A stretch of DNA of 16,443 bases from CAZDGB01 sp964504645 (GCA_964504645.1 CAZDGB010000167.1:1-16443); one strand, 5' to 3'. Positions 1-8,174 are shown, numbered from the stretch's first letter. The notes: generated by a model not told the origin, from the letters alone. A program made the numbers and translations.

Positions 1-30
1 ACAGCTTGCGACGTGAATGGAAAAAGTTCT

Positions 31-112
31 GCTCTGAGAACCGGGTTTCGCTTTCGAAGCTTGATCGAACATCGAAAAGCGAATCCCGGTTAGAAGACGA
101 ACCGGGATTTCG
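31..112. repeat. Three-armed palindromic repeat, copy 1
   Basis: The left arm AACCGGGTTTCGCTTT (39-54) pairs with AAAGCGAATCCCGGTT (76-91) with one mismatch. A third arm, AACCGGGATTTCG (100-112), can compete for the same middle arm. A clearly related copy lies at 7955-8040 between the STAS gene and glgC. This copy sits just past the stop of the minus-strand oxidoreductase (149), so it could serve as that transcript's 3' structure. The rest of 1-148 shows no gene I can support. Confidence 0.75.
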
Positions 113-148
113 AGGACGTGTCGGGCTGAAGCCTCGACGCTCGCTTGG

Positions 149-1201
149 CTACGTCAGCGGCAGTTCCACCGGGCGGAGTTCTTCCGCACTCTGGTGCACT
201 GCTTCGGTGAACTCCATGTAGCGGACGCCGGTCGCAAAGTCAGTCCGGCGGACCTTCTCCTCGCCGCGAATGGCCGCGACGAACTCGTCTTCCACGCGCC
301 AGCCGCCGCGCCGCTCTGGCGGAATCTGCAGGTCCCGAAGCTGTCGGTCTCCCAAACGCCCGACCTGGAGGCGATCGTCGTCGTCCAGATACGTGATCTT
401 GATCGTCCCGGAGCTGCCGTAAAGATGCATCTGCAAGCCCGAGCCGAACTGCTGGACGCCGCTGAAGTGGTACACGCCCCGCGCGCCGGACGCCAACTGC
501 GTCAACACTTGGACCGAATCCGGGACGGTGACGGCGACGTTGCCGGGCCCCTGCGGCGAGGGCCGTTCCGGCTCAAACAACTGCGTCTGGGCCAAAAGCC
601 GCGCCGGCTGTGGATACCACCGCAGCCACGTTTCATGCAGGATGCCCAAGGCAAGCGTATTCACACCGCTGATTGAGGCATCCTGCCGCCAATGGAGCGG
701 CTTCGAGAAATCCGCAAACTGGTTTGTGCCGCCGAGGACGACGTATTCGCGCAGATCGCCCAGATACCGTTCCTCAATGAGGTGACGGATTTCCTCGTCG
801 CAGACCAGTCCGCAGGGACTGGGGACAATCATGGCGATGCGATCGGGATGGGCTTGGCTGGCGGCCAGCATCTGACGCGCTTCGCCCAGATTCCGCGCCA
901 TGCGGGCTTCGCAGAGGACATGCTTTCCCGCGGCGAGGGCTGCGCACGTCACATCACAGTGCAAGTTGGGCCAAGTGCCGATCACCACGGCGTCGAGGTT
1001 GGGATCCTCGACCAGTTGCTCCCACCGGTCGTAGGTTGAAGGAATACCGAGGCTTCGGGCCGCGGCCTCCGTCGAGGCGCGGGTTCGATTCACGACGCCG
1101 CAAATCTCCACGCCGGGAATCGCGCGCAGTCCCGGAATGTGCCTCAAGCGGGTATTCTCCCCGGCTCCCACGATGCCTATGCGCAGCGTCGACGATTTCA
1201 T
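149..1201 (-). CDS. Gfo/Idh/MocA family NAD(P)-dependent oxidoreductase
   Basis: This 350-residue protein has the usual length and layout of the Gfo/Idh/MocA family: an N-terminal Rossmann fold for NAD(P) (GIVGAG at residues 9-14, preceded by a beta strand), then a C-terminal alpha/beta substrate domain. The family oxidises or reduces sugars and related polyols in the cytoplasm; the substrate cannot be told from sequence. The family's conserved EKP motif after KHVLC is replaced by EAR (residues 98-100), so the lysine usually contributed there is missing. A candidate catalytic histidine is H189 in GILHETW. The start is the first ATG of the frame, with only a weak upstream purine stretch. It is transcribed divergently from the TlpA-like gene and ends next to a palindromic repeat. 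The family call is firm; activity is less sure because of the EKP change. Confidence 0.9.
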   Translation of the reverse strand: MKSSTLRIGIVGAGENTRLRHIPGLRAIPGVEICGVVNRTRASTEAAARSLGIPSTYDRWEQLVEDPNLDAVVIGTWPNLHCDVTCAALAAGKHVLCEARMARNLGEARQMLAASQAHPDRIAMIVPSPCGLVCDEEIRHLIEERYLGDLREYVVLGGTNQFADFSKPLHWRQDASISGVNTLALGILHETWLRWYPQPARLLAQTQLFEPERPSPQGPGNVAVTVPDSVQVLTQLASGARGVYHFSGVQQFGSGLQMHLYGSSGTIKITYLDDDDRLQVGRLGDRQLRDLQIPPERRGGWRVEDEFVAAIRGEEKVRRTDFATGVRYMEFTEAVHQSAEELRPVELPLT

Positions 1202-1248
1202 TTCCGCAAGAAAACCTTATGACCAACGGAGTTCAAACCAGAAATCAC

Positions 1249-1308
1249 TGTAGCAAGACCGACGAAATGCTGCTACAAACCCGCGTAACGCCTTGAGTGC
1301 AGGGCACT
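1249..1308. promoter_or_regulatory. Inverted repeats in divergent intergenic region
   Basis: The 238 bases between the divergent oxidoreductase and TlpA-like genes hold no ORF that I believe. They contain a perfect 7-base inverted repeat, TGTAGCA (1249-1255) and TGCTACA (1271-1277), 15 bases apart, and a small hairpin AGTGC-AGG-GCACT (1296-1308). Either could be an operator or leader structure. I could not assign -35/-10 elements with confidence. Confidence 0.3.
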
Positions 1309-1427
1309 TGCTCCGAAGAGCACAACCGCGTGCAGGCAAGCGTTCGAGCTGCGCGGCAATTTGACGGGCTCCCACTCGTCAGGGGTTGCCGCAGCCGACT
1401 ATGCTGCAAAAGATACACTATTTGGAT

Positions 1428-1433
1428 GAGGAG
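1428..1433 (+). promoter_or_regulatory. Ribosome binding site of TlpA-like gene
   Basis: GAGGAG lies 6 bases before the ATG at 1440. This fixes that ATG over the in-frame ATG at 1386, which has no such site and would place non-signal residues ahead of the signal peptide. Confidence 0.75.
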
Positions 1434-1439
1434 CCGAGC

Positions 1440-2606
1440 ATGCGTCGAGTTGTCTCGTGGAAGCAAATGGCGCTGATCGCAGCGCTCGGCGCCGGTTCAG
1501 TCGCCACCGTGCAGTGGGCGTCGCTCGCGGCTGAACCTGCTGCCGACGCGGAAACCGAGCTCAAGCCGCTCCCGATCCCGGACTCCGAACCGGAGAAGCT
1601 CTTCGAGTTCCTGGAAGAACTGCAAAGCGACGAGCCCGATTTCGCCTCGCCGGAGGAAGAACGGGATCACCAGCAGCGGATGATGCTGACCGGCGTCGCC
1701 GTGGCCGACATTATCCTGTCGCGAGAGAAACTGTCGGATGAAGAGGCCGAAAAAGCCGCACAGCTCAAAGTCCAAAGCTACGTGAACCTCGCCGTGCTGA
1801 GCGCGCCGGCGCCGAAGAGAGCACTGCAAGCGATCGCCGCCATCCAGGAAATGGCGAAAGACGACCGAAAAGTCGTCTCCCGGTTCGCTGCGAACAATCT
1901 GCAGGTCGTGAAAATCATTTGCGTCTTCGGCCTGAAACCCAAAGACCGCGATCAACTGATCGAAGACGTGGTCGCGGAAGTCAAGGAACGCAATTATGCC
2001 CCGCGGGTGATGCGGCAGGCCCAGATGCTCGGCGAGGCGCTCGGAGAATCGGGCGATCACGAACGAGTGCTCGAATATTACGAACAGCTCGCCAAGCTGA
2101 TGCATGCCTCGGGCATCGAGAACCTCGTCGAGCAGGCCCGCCGGCTCGAAGGCCAAGTCCGGCGGTTGAAACTGCCCGGCAACGAACTGGAACTGACCGG
2201 CACGACACTCGCCGGCGAGAAGTTCGATTGGGCATCATACCGCGGCAAGGTCGTCCTGGTCGATTTCTGGGCCACATGGTGCGGCCCTTGCCGGCAGGAA
2301 TTGCCGAATATCAAGAAGGCCTACAAGAAGTATCACAAGCAAGGCTTCGAAGTCGTCGGCATCAGCCTCGACGAAGAGCCCGAGAAGCTGGAAGAGTTTC
2401 TGCAGGATCAGAAAATTCCCTGGGTCACGCTGTTCGAATCCAAAGTGGAGCAGCGCGGCTGGGAGAACCCCATCGCCGTGCGCTACGGCGTCTCGGCGAT
2501 CCCGTTGGCCATTCTGGTAAATCAGGAAGGCAAAGTCGTCTCGTTGACCGCCCGCGGCCCCGAATTGGACCGCTTGCTGGAATCGCTGCTGGAAGAGAAG
2601 AAATAG
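1440..2606 (+). CDS. Secreted TlpA-like thioredoxin-fold protein
   Basis: The 388-residue product begins with a signal-type N-terminus (basic MRR, then a hydrophobic stretch to about residue 30), so it should act outside the cytoplasmic membrane. Residues about 40-240 are acidic and helical with no recognised domain, possibly TPR-like. Residues about 245-388 are a TlpA/AhpC-TSA thioredoxin fold: the strand VVLVDFWATW leads into the redox motif CGPC (C281 and C284), and a cis-proline is at P355 in SAIPLAI. Such proteins reduce or exchange disulfides of secreted partners. The gene is followed after 41 bases by a secreted lipase gene on the same strand, probably co-transcribed. That lipase has only one cysteine, so it is unlikely to be the disulfide substrate. 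The partner is unknown. Confidence 0.9.
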   Translation: MRRVVSWKQMALIAALGAGSVATVQWASLAAEPAADAETELKPLPIPDSEPEKLFEFLEELQSDEPDFASPEEERDHQQRMMLTGVAVADIILSREKLSDEEAEKAAQLKVQSYVNLAVLSAPAPKRALQAIAAIQEMAKDDRKVVSRFAANNLQVVKIICVFGLKPKDRDQLIEDVVAEVKERNYAPRVMRQAQMLGEALGESGDHERVLEYYEQLAKLMHASGIENLVEQARRLEGQVRRLKLPGNELELTGTTLAGEKFDWASYRGKVVLVDFWATWCGPCRQELPNIKKAYKKYHKQGFEVVGISLDEEPEKLEEFLQDQKIPWVTLFESKVEQRGWENPIAVRYGVSAIPLAILVNQEGKVVSLTARGPELDRLLESLLEEKK

Positions 2607-2647
2607 GCGAGGTCGAGGCGTCAGTGATTTTCTGGCGTGAGCGAGTT

Positions 2648-3673
2648 ATGACAGTGAAAGGAATTCAACTCGGTTTGCTCGCCTGGACCGTCCTCCTCGG
2701 CGCGGCCCAGGCGCAGGAACCGGAAGTCGGACTGTTCAGCCCGATCACGTCTCTCGATCTGAATCAGAAGATGTTCGTGCTCAACCAGACGTTTGGCGGC
2801 CGGCAATTCTGGGGCGACGTCCTCTACTTCCACGATTGGCACATTCAGCAGAACGTCTTCACCGGGCATTACCGATTGCTGGATGGACAAGACCGCCGGC
2901 ATGCGACCGGCACGTTCGCCGAGTGCCGCGATCAGTTGGATGAGATTCGCAAAGCCAAACGATTGCCGCCGATGAAAGGCCGCGCCGTTCTGCTGTTGCA
3001 CGGCATCTTCCGGTCATCCTATTCGCTGAAGTGGTTCGGCGGACAACTCGCGGAGCAAGACGTCCTGCCGATCGCGCTGGACTATCCCAGCACGCAAACG
3101 AGCATTCCGCAGTCGGCCGAGTATTTGCACCAAGTTATCTCCAACCTCGACGGGATCGACGAGATCGATTTCGTCACCCACAGCATGGGGGGGCTAGTCG
3201 TCCGCGCCTATCTGGCCGAGCATTCCGATCCCCGCATTCGCCGGATGGTCATGATCGGCACGCCCAATCGCGGCGCCGAGATGGCCGACTTGCTCAAACG
3301 GAACTGGCTTTATCGCGGCGTCTTGGGACCGGCGGGGGGACAACTATCCACGGACGGTTTAATCCCGACGCTGCCGACGCCGGAATTCGAGTTCGCCGTC
3401 ATCGCCGGCGCTCGCGGCACGCTCACCGGTTGGAATCGACTGATTCCCGGCGACGACGACGGCACCGTCACCGTGGAAAGCACTCGTCTGCCCGGCGCGG
3501 CCGACTTCGCCACGGTGCCGACGATTCACACGTTCCTCATTGGCGATAACGCCGTCGTCGACATGACGCGGCGCTTTCTGCACGAAGGCCGCCTCCGCGC
3601 CCAAGGCGATCCGCAACCGATCCCCGTCGCCAACAAAGACGCCAATCGCGACTGGTCGCCCGCCAGCGAATGA
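2648..3673 (+). CDS. Secreted alpha/beta-hydrolase lipase/esterase
   Basis: This 341-residue protein has a signal peptide (MTVKG, a hydrophobic core, and AQA before QEP at about residue 23). An alpha/beta-hydrolase fold follows from about residue 112. VLLLHGIF carries the HG oxyanion-type motif (H118). THSMGG holds the nucleophile S179; the usual first Gly of GxSxG is Thr here, as in many triacylglycerol lipases. The catalytic acid is probably in PGDDDG (residues 268-272), and the histidine is H294 in IHTFL. It should hydrolyse esters in the periplasm or outside the cell; the substrate is unknown. Only a weak GAG lies before the ATG. An in-frame GTG at 2624 is an alternative start, but the signal peptide fits the ATG better. 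It follows the TlpA-like gene by 41 bases. Confidence 0.88.
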   Translation: MTVKGIQLGLLAWTVLLGAAQAQEPEVGLFSPITSLDLNQKMFVLNQTFGGRQFWGDVLYFHDWHIQQNVFTGHYRLLDGQDRRHATGTFAECRDQLDEIRKAKRLPPMKGRAVLLLHGIFRSSYSLKWFGGQLAEQDVLPIALDYPSTQTSIPQSAEYLHQVISNLDGIDEIDFVTHSMGGLVVRAYLAEHSDPRIRRMVMIGTPNRGAEMADLLKRNWLYRGVLGPAGGQLSTDGLIPTLPTPEFEFAVIAGARGTLTGWNRLIPGDDDGTVTVESTRLPGAADFATVPTIHTFLIGDNAVVDMTRRFLHEGRLRAQGDPQPIPVANKDANRDWSPASE

Positions 3674-3719
3674 CGCTGGCAGGTTCGCAATCACCGCGGG
3701 AATCGGCCACAATCGCGGC

Positions 3720-4796
3720 ATGAGTTCCATCTGGGATCGACTGCGCGGCCATCGCGAGCCGCGGGAAATGTTTCGCCGCATGCTCCGCCGGAAGCGGCTG
3801 GCGTCGGCGTACTTGCTTGTCGGGCCGGAAGGGATCGGCAAGCGGCTGTTCGTGCAATGTCTCGCCGAATGCCTGCTCTGCCTCGAACATCTGCCGGAGG
3901 ACCTCGAAGCCTGCGGCGCCTGCGCGGGGTGCAAGCCGTTCCAGGCGGGGAGCCATCCCGATTTCATTTCCCTCGGCTGCCCGGAAGGAAAGCGCGAGCT
4001 GCCGATCGAATTGTTCGTCGGCCCGCGCGAACGCCGCGGACAGGAAGGGCTGTGCCACGAATTGTCGCTGCGTCCGCTGCCGGGATCGCGGAAGATTGCC
4101 GTGATCGACGACGCCGACCTGATGAACGACGCCGCGGCGAACGCGCTGTTGAAAACTCTGGAGGAGCCGCCGGACGGTTCCATCCTCTTTCTGATCGCCG
4201 CGAATCCGGACGCGTTATTGCCGACGATCCGCTCACGGTGCCAGATGATCCGCTTCGCGCCGCTGCCGGCGAGCGATGTGGCGGCGCTGCTCCTGGAACA
4301 GGAACTCGTCGAATCGGAGAGCGAGGCGCAAATCGTCGCGGCGTTGTCCGAAGGCAGCCTCGCGCAGGCGAAACGGCTTATCGACCCCGAACTGCGGCAA
4401 CTGCGGACGATGCTTTACGAACGATTGTCGCGGCCGCAGGAACTCGGCATTCAAGCCGCGCGGCAGATGCAGGAAGGGCTCGACAAAGTCGCCGGCGAAA
4501 CGGCGGAGCAGCGCCAAGCTGCGCTGTGGCTCGTCCGGTTTGCCGCAGAATTGTTGCGGTCGGCGTTATGGCGATTGTGCGAAGGCTCGCAGGCCGTTGC
4601 GATGGCCGACGCTCCGCAGATCGAGCAGGCGGCCTCGCTGATCCAGCGGCTGCACCTCGAACCGGCCGCGGCGACGGAACTCATCGGCGCGATGCTCGAC
4701 CGGACGCTCCAAACGGCGGAACACATCGATCAATACGCCTCGGTGCCGCTCTGCCTGGAAGCTTGGTTCGCCGATTTGGGCCGTATCGCAAAGTAA
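3720..4796 (+). CDS. holB: DNA polymerase III subunit delta' (clamp loader)
   Basis: This 358-residue AAA+ protein matches the delta' subunit of the clamp loader, which helps load the beta sliding clamp at replication forks. Visible motifs are the P-loop GPEGIGK (residues 35-41), a zinc-module cysteine set (C54, C65, C68, C71), a Walker B-like strand IAVIDDAD (about 126-133), the LLKTLEEPP segment (143-151) and the SRC arginine-finger motif (172-174). The P-loop is intact, unlike the degenerate loop of E. coli delta'. A gamma/tau-type DnaX is an alternative, but the short length and lack of a tau C-terminus favour delta'. The 46 bases before it hold nothing obvious. The gene ends inside a pair of hairpin repeats at 4795-4869. 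Confidence 0.88.
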   Translation: MSSIWDRLRGHREPREMFRRMLRRKRLASAYLLVGPEGIGKRLFVQCLAECLLCLEHLPEDLEACGACAGCKPFQAGSHPDFISLGCPEGKRELPIELFVGPRERRGQEGLCHELSLRPLPGSRKIAVIDDADLMNDAAANALLKTLEEPPDGSILFLIAANPDALLPTIRSRCQMIRFAPLPASDVAALLLEQELVESESEAQIVAALSEGSLAQAKRLIDPELRQLRTMLYERLSRPQELGIQAARQMQEGLDKVAGETAEQRQAALWLVRFAAELLRSALWRLCEGSQAVAMADAPQIEQAASLIQRLHLEPAAATELIGAMLDRTLQTAEHIDQYASVPLCLEAWFADLGRIAK

Positions 4797-4869
4797 AGCC
4801 GCGGTTGGCAACCGCGGTCGGCTGTGCGACGCCTCGGGCGAAAAGACCGCGGATGCCATCCGCGGCTTT
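4795..4869. repeat. Twin CCGCGG hairpins with an alternative long pairing
   Basis: Two perfect palindromes lie 29 bases apart: CCGCGGTTGGCAACCGCGG (4799-4817) and CCGCGGATGCCATCCGCGG (4847-4865). The outer flanks also pair with each other: AAAGCCGCGGTTGGCA (4795-4810) against TGCCATCCGCGGCTTT (4854-4869), with one mismatch in 16. The element starts within the holB stop codon. It looks like a REP-type dispersed palindrome that may also help terminate or stabilise the transcript. Only three Ts follow, so it is a poor classical terminator. The remaining 4870-4992 shows nothing I recognise. Confidence 0.75.
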
Positions 4870-4992
4870 GGGAGTGGAGTGCGCGACTTTCTCTTCTCAA
4901 AACCGCCCACTTTCGATAATCTTCCCCGCCGCGCGGCGAGGCTCCTCTCCGCGATGATTTGATCGATTTCCCTCCATTATTCCGACTCCCGC

Positions 4993-7518
4993 ATGGACGC
5001 GCAGTGGCCAGGCACGGCCAGGTTCGTGTTTGGGCGAATGACATTCGCCGCGGGGATCGTCTGCGCCTTGCTGGGCAGCGGTTGCCAGTTGCTCACGCTC
5101 ACGGAATCGGAAACGCCGGCGGAAGCCGCACCGGTCGCATCCGCTCCCAGCGACTTGTCGCGTTTGCTGGCGACGGGCCGATGGGAGATCGATCCCGGTT
5201 GGTCCCTCTTGCAGATCACGACGACGCGCGATGAATCGTCCGCGAAAGAGGCGTGGCGCTGGACGTTCGCCGTCCCGAGTCCGCCGGCGAAAAACGGGGT
5301 GAATCCGACTCCATTGCCCGAACTTCCCTCCGACTTCGCGGAGTTGCGCCAGCGGTACGCTTGGATCTGGACGCCGGACGCCAGTGCCGAACAGCGGGCA
5401 GAGTTGGAAACGGTCAGCCGGCAAACCGATTCGAGTGGCTGGACGGCGGCCATTCTGCTCGCACGGCTCGATACCGAGTCGAGCCAAACGGCGGCGCTGC
5501 ATGACAAACTGATAGAACCCGCAACCGACCCATCGATCACGCCGGCGCTGCGCGCCGCGGCGGCAGAGACGTGGTGCGAGCGATTGTCGCGTCTGCCGGG
5601 TGATGCGGAAACTCTCTTCGCCGACGCGGGACACAGGCTAAATGATCAACAGTTAGCGGAAGAGGTTCGCGGCGAATTATTTCGCGGTATCGCCCGCCGC
5701 ATCGCGCCGCGCGACATTCCGGGCCTCAACGAGATCATGCAAAGCCCGGAGTCAGCGCAGCAGGCGGCGCCGCTGCATCGCGCCGCAATGGAAGCCTGTG
5801 TGATTTACGCCTGGCATCGAGAGCCGCGTTCGACGTTCGCCGCCGAGGCGTGGCCCGACGGTTTGTGGCATTCGCGCTTTGCCAAGGACGCAGCGCTGCG
5901 AAAACTCTTCGGACGCTGGGCCGCGCTAGCCAATCATCCCGAGGCGCTGGCGATGCTCAAAGCGCAGCGGATGGACATCGAACTCAGTGTGCGCGAGGTC
6001 GCCGTCGCGAGCCTGGGACACCTGGATTCCGCGGTCGCCCGCGACGAAGTGCTCGCCGTGATGGCCAAAGGCACGGATTCGGAACGTACGGCCGCGGTCG
6101 TTTGCCTGGCGCGGCACGGCGGCGAGGAATTCCAGCGTTACGCCCGCGACAACTCACCGCGCGTCCGCATCGCCGTGGCGCGGAAACTCGGCCGGCAACC
6201 GACGCGAGCCGGAGCAGTGCTGCTGTCGGACTTGCTCAGCGATAAAAGCTCTGAGGTGCAGCTCGCCGCGCTCGCCGCCTGCGCCGGCGACAACTGGGAG
6301 AATCATGGCCGCGTATCGCTGCTGTTGCAGGCGTTACGGGTCGGCTCGCTGCCGACGCAAATGACCGCGCTCTCTCATTTGCGGAACGCCTGGGGAATCG
6401 AGCCGGCGTTTCCCTTGAGCGGCACTCCCGAAGAACGCGAATCCGCGGTTCGTACGCTGGCGCGCGAGCATAATGTGTCGACGGAAGTCTTCACGGCGTT
6501 CCGCGGCGGCGAACCGGTTCGCCCCTCCGAATCACCTATTGCACCGCCAGACGACGCGCAGCGACTGGTTCGCCAATTCCTGCACGGACCGGCCACAGCC
6601 GAGGGAAAAACGGTCACGCGGGACGATTTGCTGTCGCTCGATCCATCCGCCGTCGACATCCTCGAACAGGAACTCGACCGGGCGACCGGACCGCAGACGG
6701 AAATCGTCTATCACGACGTCTTGCCGAAGATTCATCGCGGCTATGCGGCGCTCCTCGCGCTGGAATCGACCGAGCCGGCACAGCGGCGGCGCGGCGCGAA
6801 AGAGTTGCGTGCGTTTGCCGAAGGCCAGTCGCTCTCCGTCGTGTTGTTGCGGCGTCTGGGAAAACGGATGGCGCTGGAACAGGATCGCCAGGTCTGGCAG
6901 GAAACGCTGGCGGCCATTCTTCCGGACGCGTTGCCTGAAGCGGCGCAGGTGGCGCTCATCGCATTGAATTCTTCCTGGCCCGATATCCGGCATCTCGGCT
7001 GCGATTACTTCGAGCGGCATCCGCAACCGGAATACACGGCGTGGCTCTTGCCACGCTTGCAGGATGCCGAACGTCCGATTCGTGTCCGCGCCATTCGCCT
7101 GTTGGGCCGCTGCGGCAATCCGGCGGCGCTCGACGGCTATCGCGATGATCCCGGCGCGGCCGGCTTGCGGAAACTGCTGACCGACGCCGACGTGCAGCTG
7201 CGCTGGGACGCCGTGCTGGCTATGAGCACGCTGGGCGATGCGCAGGCGGCGCAAGAGATCATTCGGCAATCCTACGATTCACATCCGCGGCAACGGGAGC
7301 TCGGCGTGGTCGCCATGGGACAAACGGGGCAGGCGCGGTTCGTGGAGCACCTGGTGCGGCGGAGTTGGACGGAGACCGATGCGGGCGTGCAGCAGGCGCT
7401 CTTGAAGTCGCTGGAGCAACTCGTGCCGCCGGACGACCGCCCCGGACTTGCCGCCGACTCGTCGATCAGCGATAAGATCACAGAGTGGGCGCGGTGGTGG
7501 GAGAGCCGGCAACACTAA
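4993..7518 (+). CDS. HEAT-repeat protein, probable lipoprotein
   Basis: The 841-residue product starts with a short hydrophobic segment ending in LLGSGC (Cys31). This resembles a lipobox but has Gly at -3, so lipidation is plausible and not certain. An in-frame ATG at 5038 would put that cysteine at residue 16, a more usual lipoprotein spacing. Neither ATG has a clear ribosome binding site. The body is helical. Recognisable HEAT/PBS-lyase-type repeats lie at about residues 330-440 (for example SVREVAVASLGHL, SPRVRIAVARKLG, SSEVQLAALAACAG) and about 690-800 (RPIRVRAIRLLGRCG, VQLRWDAVLAMSTLGD). These form protein-binding solenoids; no catalytic motif is seen. The STAS gene follows after 40 bases on the same strand, so the two may be co-expressed. 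Confidence 0.8.
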   Translation: MDAQWPGTARFVFGRMTFAAGIVCALLGSGCQLLTLTESETPAEAAPVASAPSDLSRLLATGRWEIDPGWSLLQITTTRDESSAKEAWRWTFAVPSPPAKNGVNPTPLPELPSDFAELRQRYAWIWTPDASAEQRAELETVSRQTDSSGWTAAILLARLDTESSQTAALHDKLIEPATDPSITPALRAAAAETWCERLSRLPGDAETLFADAGHRLNDQQLAEEVRGELFRGIARRIAPRDIPGLNEIMQSPESAQQAAPLHRAAMEACVIYAWHREPRSTFAAEAWPDGLWHSRFAKDAALRKLFGRWAALANHPEALAMLKAQRMDIELSVREVAVASLGHLDSAVARDEVLAVMAKGTDSERTAAVVCLARHGGEEFQRYARDNSPRVRIAVARKLGRQPTRAGAVLLSDLLSDKSSEVQLAALAACAGDNWENHGRVSLLLQALRVGSLPTQMTALSHLRNAWGIEPAFPLSGTPEERESAVRTLAREHNVSTEVFTAFRGGEPVRPSESPIAPPDDAQRLVRQFLHGPATAEGKTVTRDDLLSLDPSAVDILEQELDRATGPQTEIVYHDVLPKIHRGYAALLALESTEPAQRRRGAKELRAFAEGQSLSVVLLRRLGKRMALEQDRQVWQETLAAILPDALPEAAQVALIALNSSWPDIRHLGCDYFERHPQPEYTAWLLPRLQDAERPIRVRAIRLLGRCGNPAALDGYRDDPGAAGLRKLLTDADVQLRWDAVLAMSTLGDAQAAQEIIRQSYDSHPRQRELGVVAMGQTGQARFVEHLVRRSWTETDAGVQQALLKSLEQLVPPDDRPGLAADSSISDKITEWARWWESRQH

Positions 7519-7558
7519 CCCGACGCGTCCCTGACTGAATTACATGGATGGAAGACTC

Positions 7559-7936
7559 ATGACTGATACGCAGCATTCGTCGGAGGACGATTTTCGCCTG
7601 GAGTGGCACGGCAACGCCGTGATTATCACGCCGGCCAGCAACGTCGAATCGATGAGCTGGGAGCTGATTGAGCAGGCGGCGGACATCGTGATGGCGCCGC
7701 TGAAAAAGCATCAGTCGCCGATGGTCGTCTTCGATCTCAGCGAAGTGAACTACTTCGGGTCGGTGTTTCTGGCGCTCTTGTTGCGGTGCCACACCGCCGT
7801 GAAAAGCCGCGGCGGCGAGCTGGTGCTGTGCGGCGCAAGCAAGATGGCCCGCGAACTCCTGAAGATCACGGCCCTCGACACGCTGTGGGCCATCTACGAA
7901 TCCCGCGACGAAGCGATCGACGCCGTCGACGAGTGA
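7559..7936 (+). CDS. STAS-domain protein (anti-sigma factor antagonist-like)
   Basis: This 125-residue protein is a single STAS domain, the fold of SpoIIAA/RsbV antagonists that bind anti-sigma kinases in partner-switching cascades. The core strand VVFDLSEVNYFGS is at about residues 56-68. The serine that aligns with the phosphorylated one is S68, but the Asp normally just before it is Gly here, and the following SG is VF. Regulation by phosphorylation is therefore uncertain. The start at 7559 has GGAAG four bases upstream; an in-frame ATG at 7544 would add five residues. No anti-sigma kinase or sigma factor is next to it. It sits 40 bases after the HEAT-repeat gene. Confidence 0.88.
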   Translation: MTDTQHSSEDDFRLEWHGNAVIITPASNVESMSWELIEQAADIVMAPLKKHQSPMVVFDLSEVNYFGSVFLALLLRCHTAVKSRGGELVLCGASKMARELLKITALDTLWAIYESRDEAIDAVDE

Positions 7937-7954
7937 CGCATCTGGCGTCTACAG

Positions 7955-8040
7955 AATCCCGGTTCGGCTCTGCTAACCGGGACTCGCTTTGCGCTTCGGA
8001 ACAAAAAGCGAAACCCGGTTAGAGGACGAACCGGGTTTCA
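7955..8040. repeat. Three-armed palindromic repeat, copy 2
   Basis: AACCGGGACTCGCTTT (7975-7990) pairs with AAAGCGAAACCCGGTT (8005-8020) with two mismatches. A further arm, AACCGGGTTTC (8029-8039), competes for the middle arm, and an extra AATCCCGGTT (7955-7964) precedes the set. It is related to copy 1 at 31-112: both carry GCTCTG ahead of the first arm and AGANGACG between the second and third arms. It lies in the 238-base gap between the STAS gene and glgC, so it could end the upstream transcript or form an alternative-fold leader for glgC. The rest of the gap shows no gene. Confidence 0.75.
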
Positions 8041-8159
8041 GTGCGCCGCTTCGGTTGAGGTTTGCGGCGGCATTGCGCAGACTGGCGAAGTCGAAGATTC
8101 GATTCCCTTGCTCGGAAACGTGCGCACGAAGCGTCGTTCCAGCGGCGGGGAGGTTCGCC

Positions 8160-8167
8160 GGAGAAGG
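8160..8167 (+). promoter_or_regulatory. Ribosome binding site of glgC
   Basis: GGAGAAGG ends 7 bases before the ATG at 8175. It supports that start, which also matches the usual GlgC N-terminus (residues leading directly into LALILAGG), over the longer open frame that runs through the repeat. Confidence 0.75.
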
Positions 8168-8174
8168 GCCGGGG

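Noticed and set aside
6..221. 71-residue plus-strand frame at the left edge
   Set aside because: It crosses the palindromic repeat and the end of the oxidoreductase gene on the other strand and has no domain.
1919..2647. Upstream open frame of the lipase
   Set aside because: It overlaps the TlpA-like gene in another frame and is Arg/Pro-rich shadow sequence; the signal peptide starts at 2648.
7989..8174. N-terminal extension of the glgC frame
   Set aside because: The open frame runs through the palindromic repeat and lacks GlgC-like residues; GGAGAAGG and the family N-terminus fix the start at 8175.
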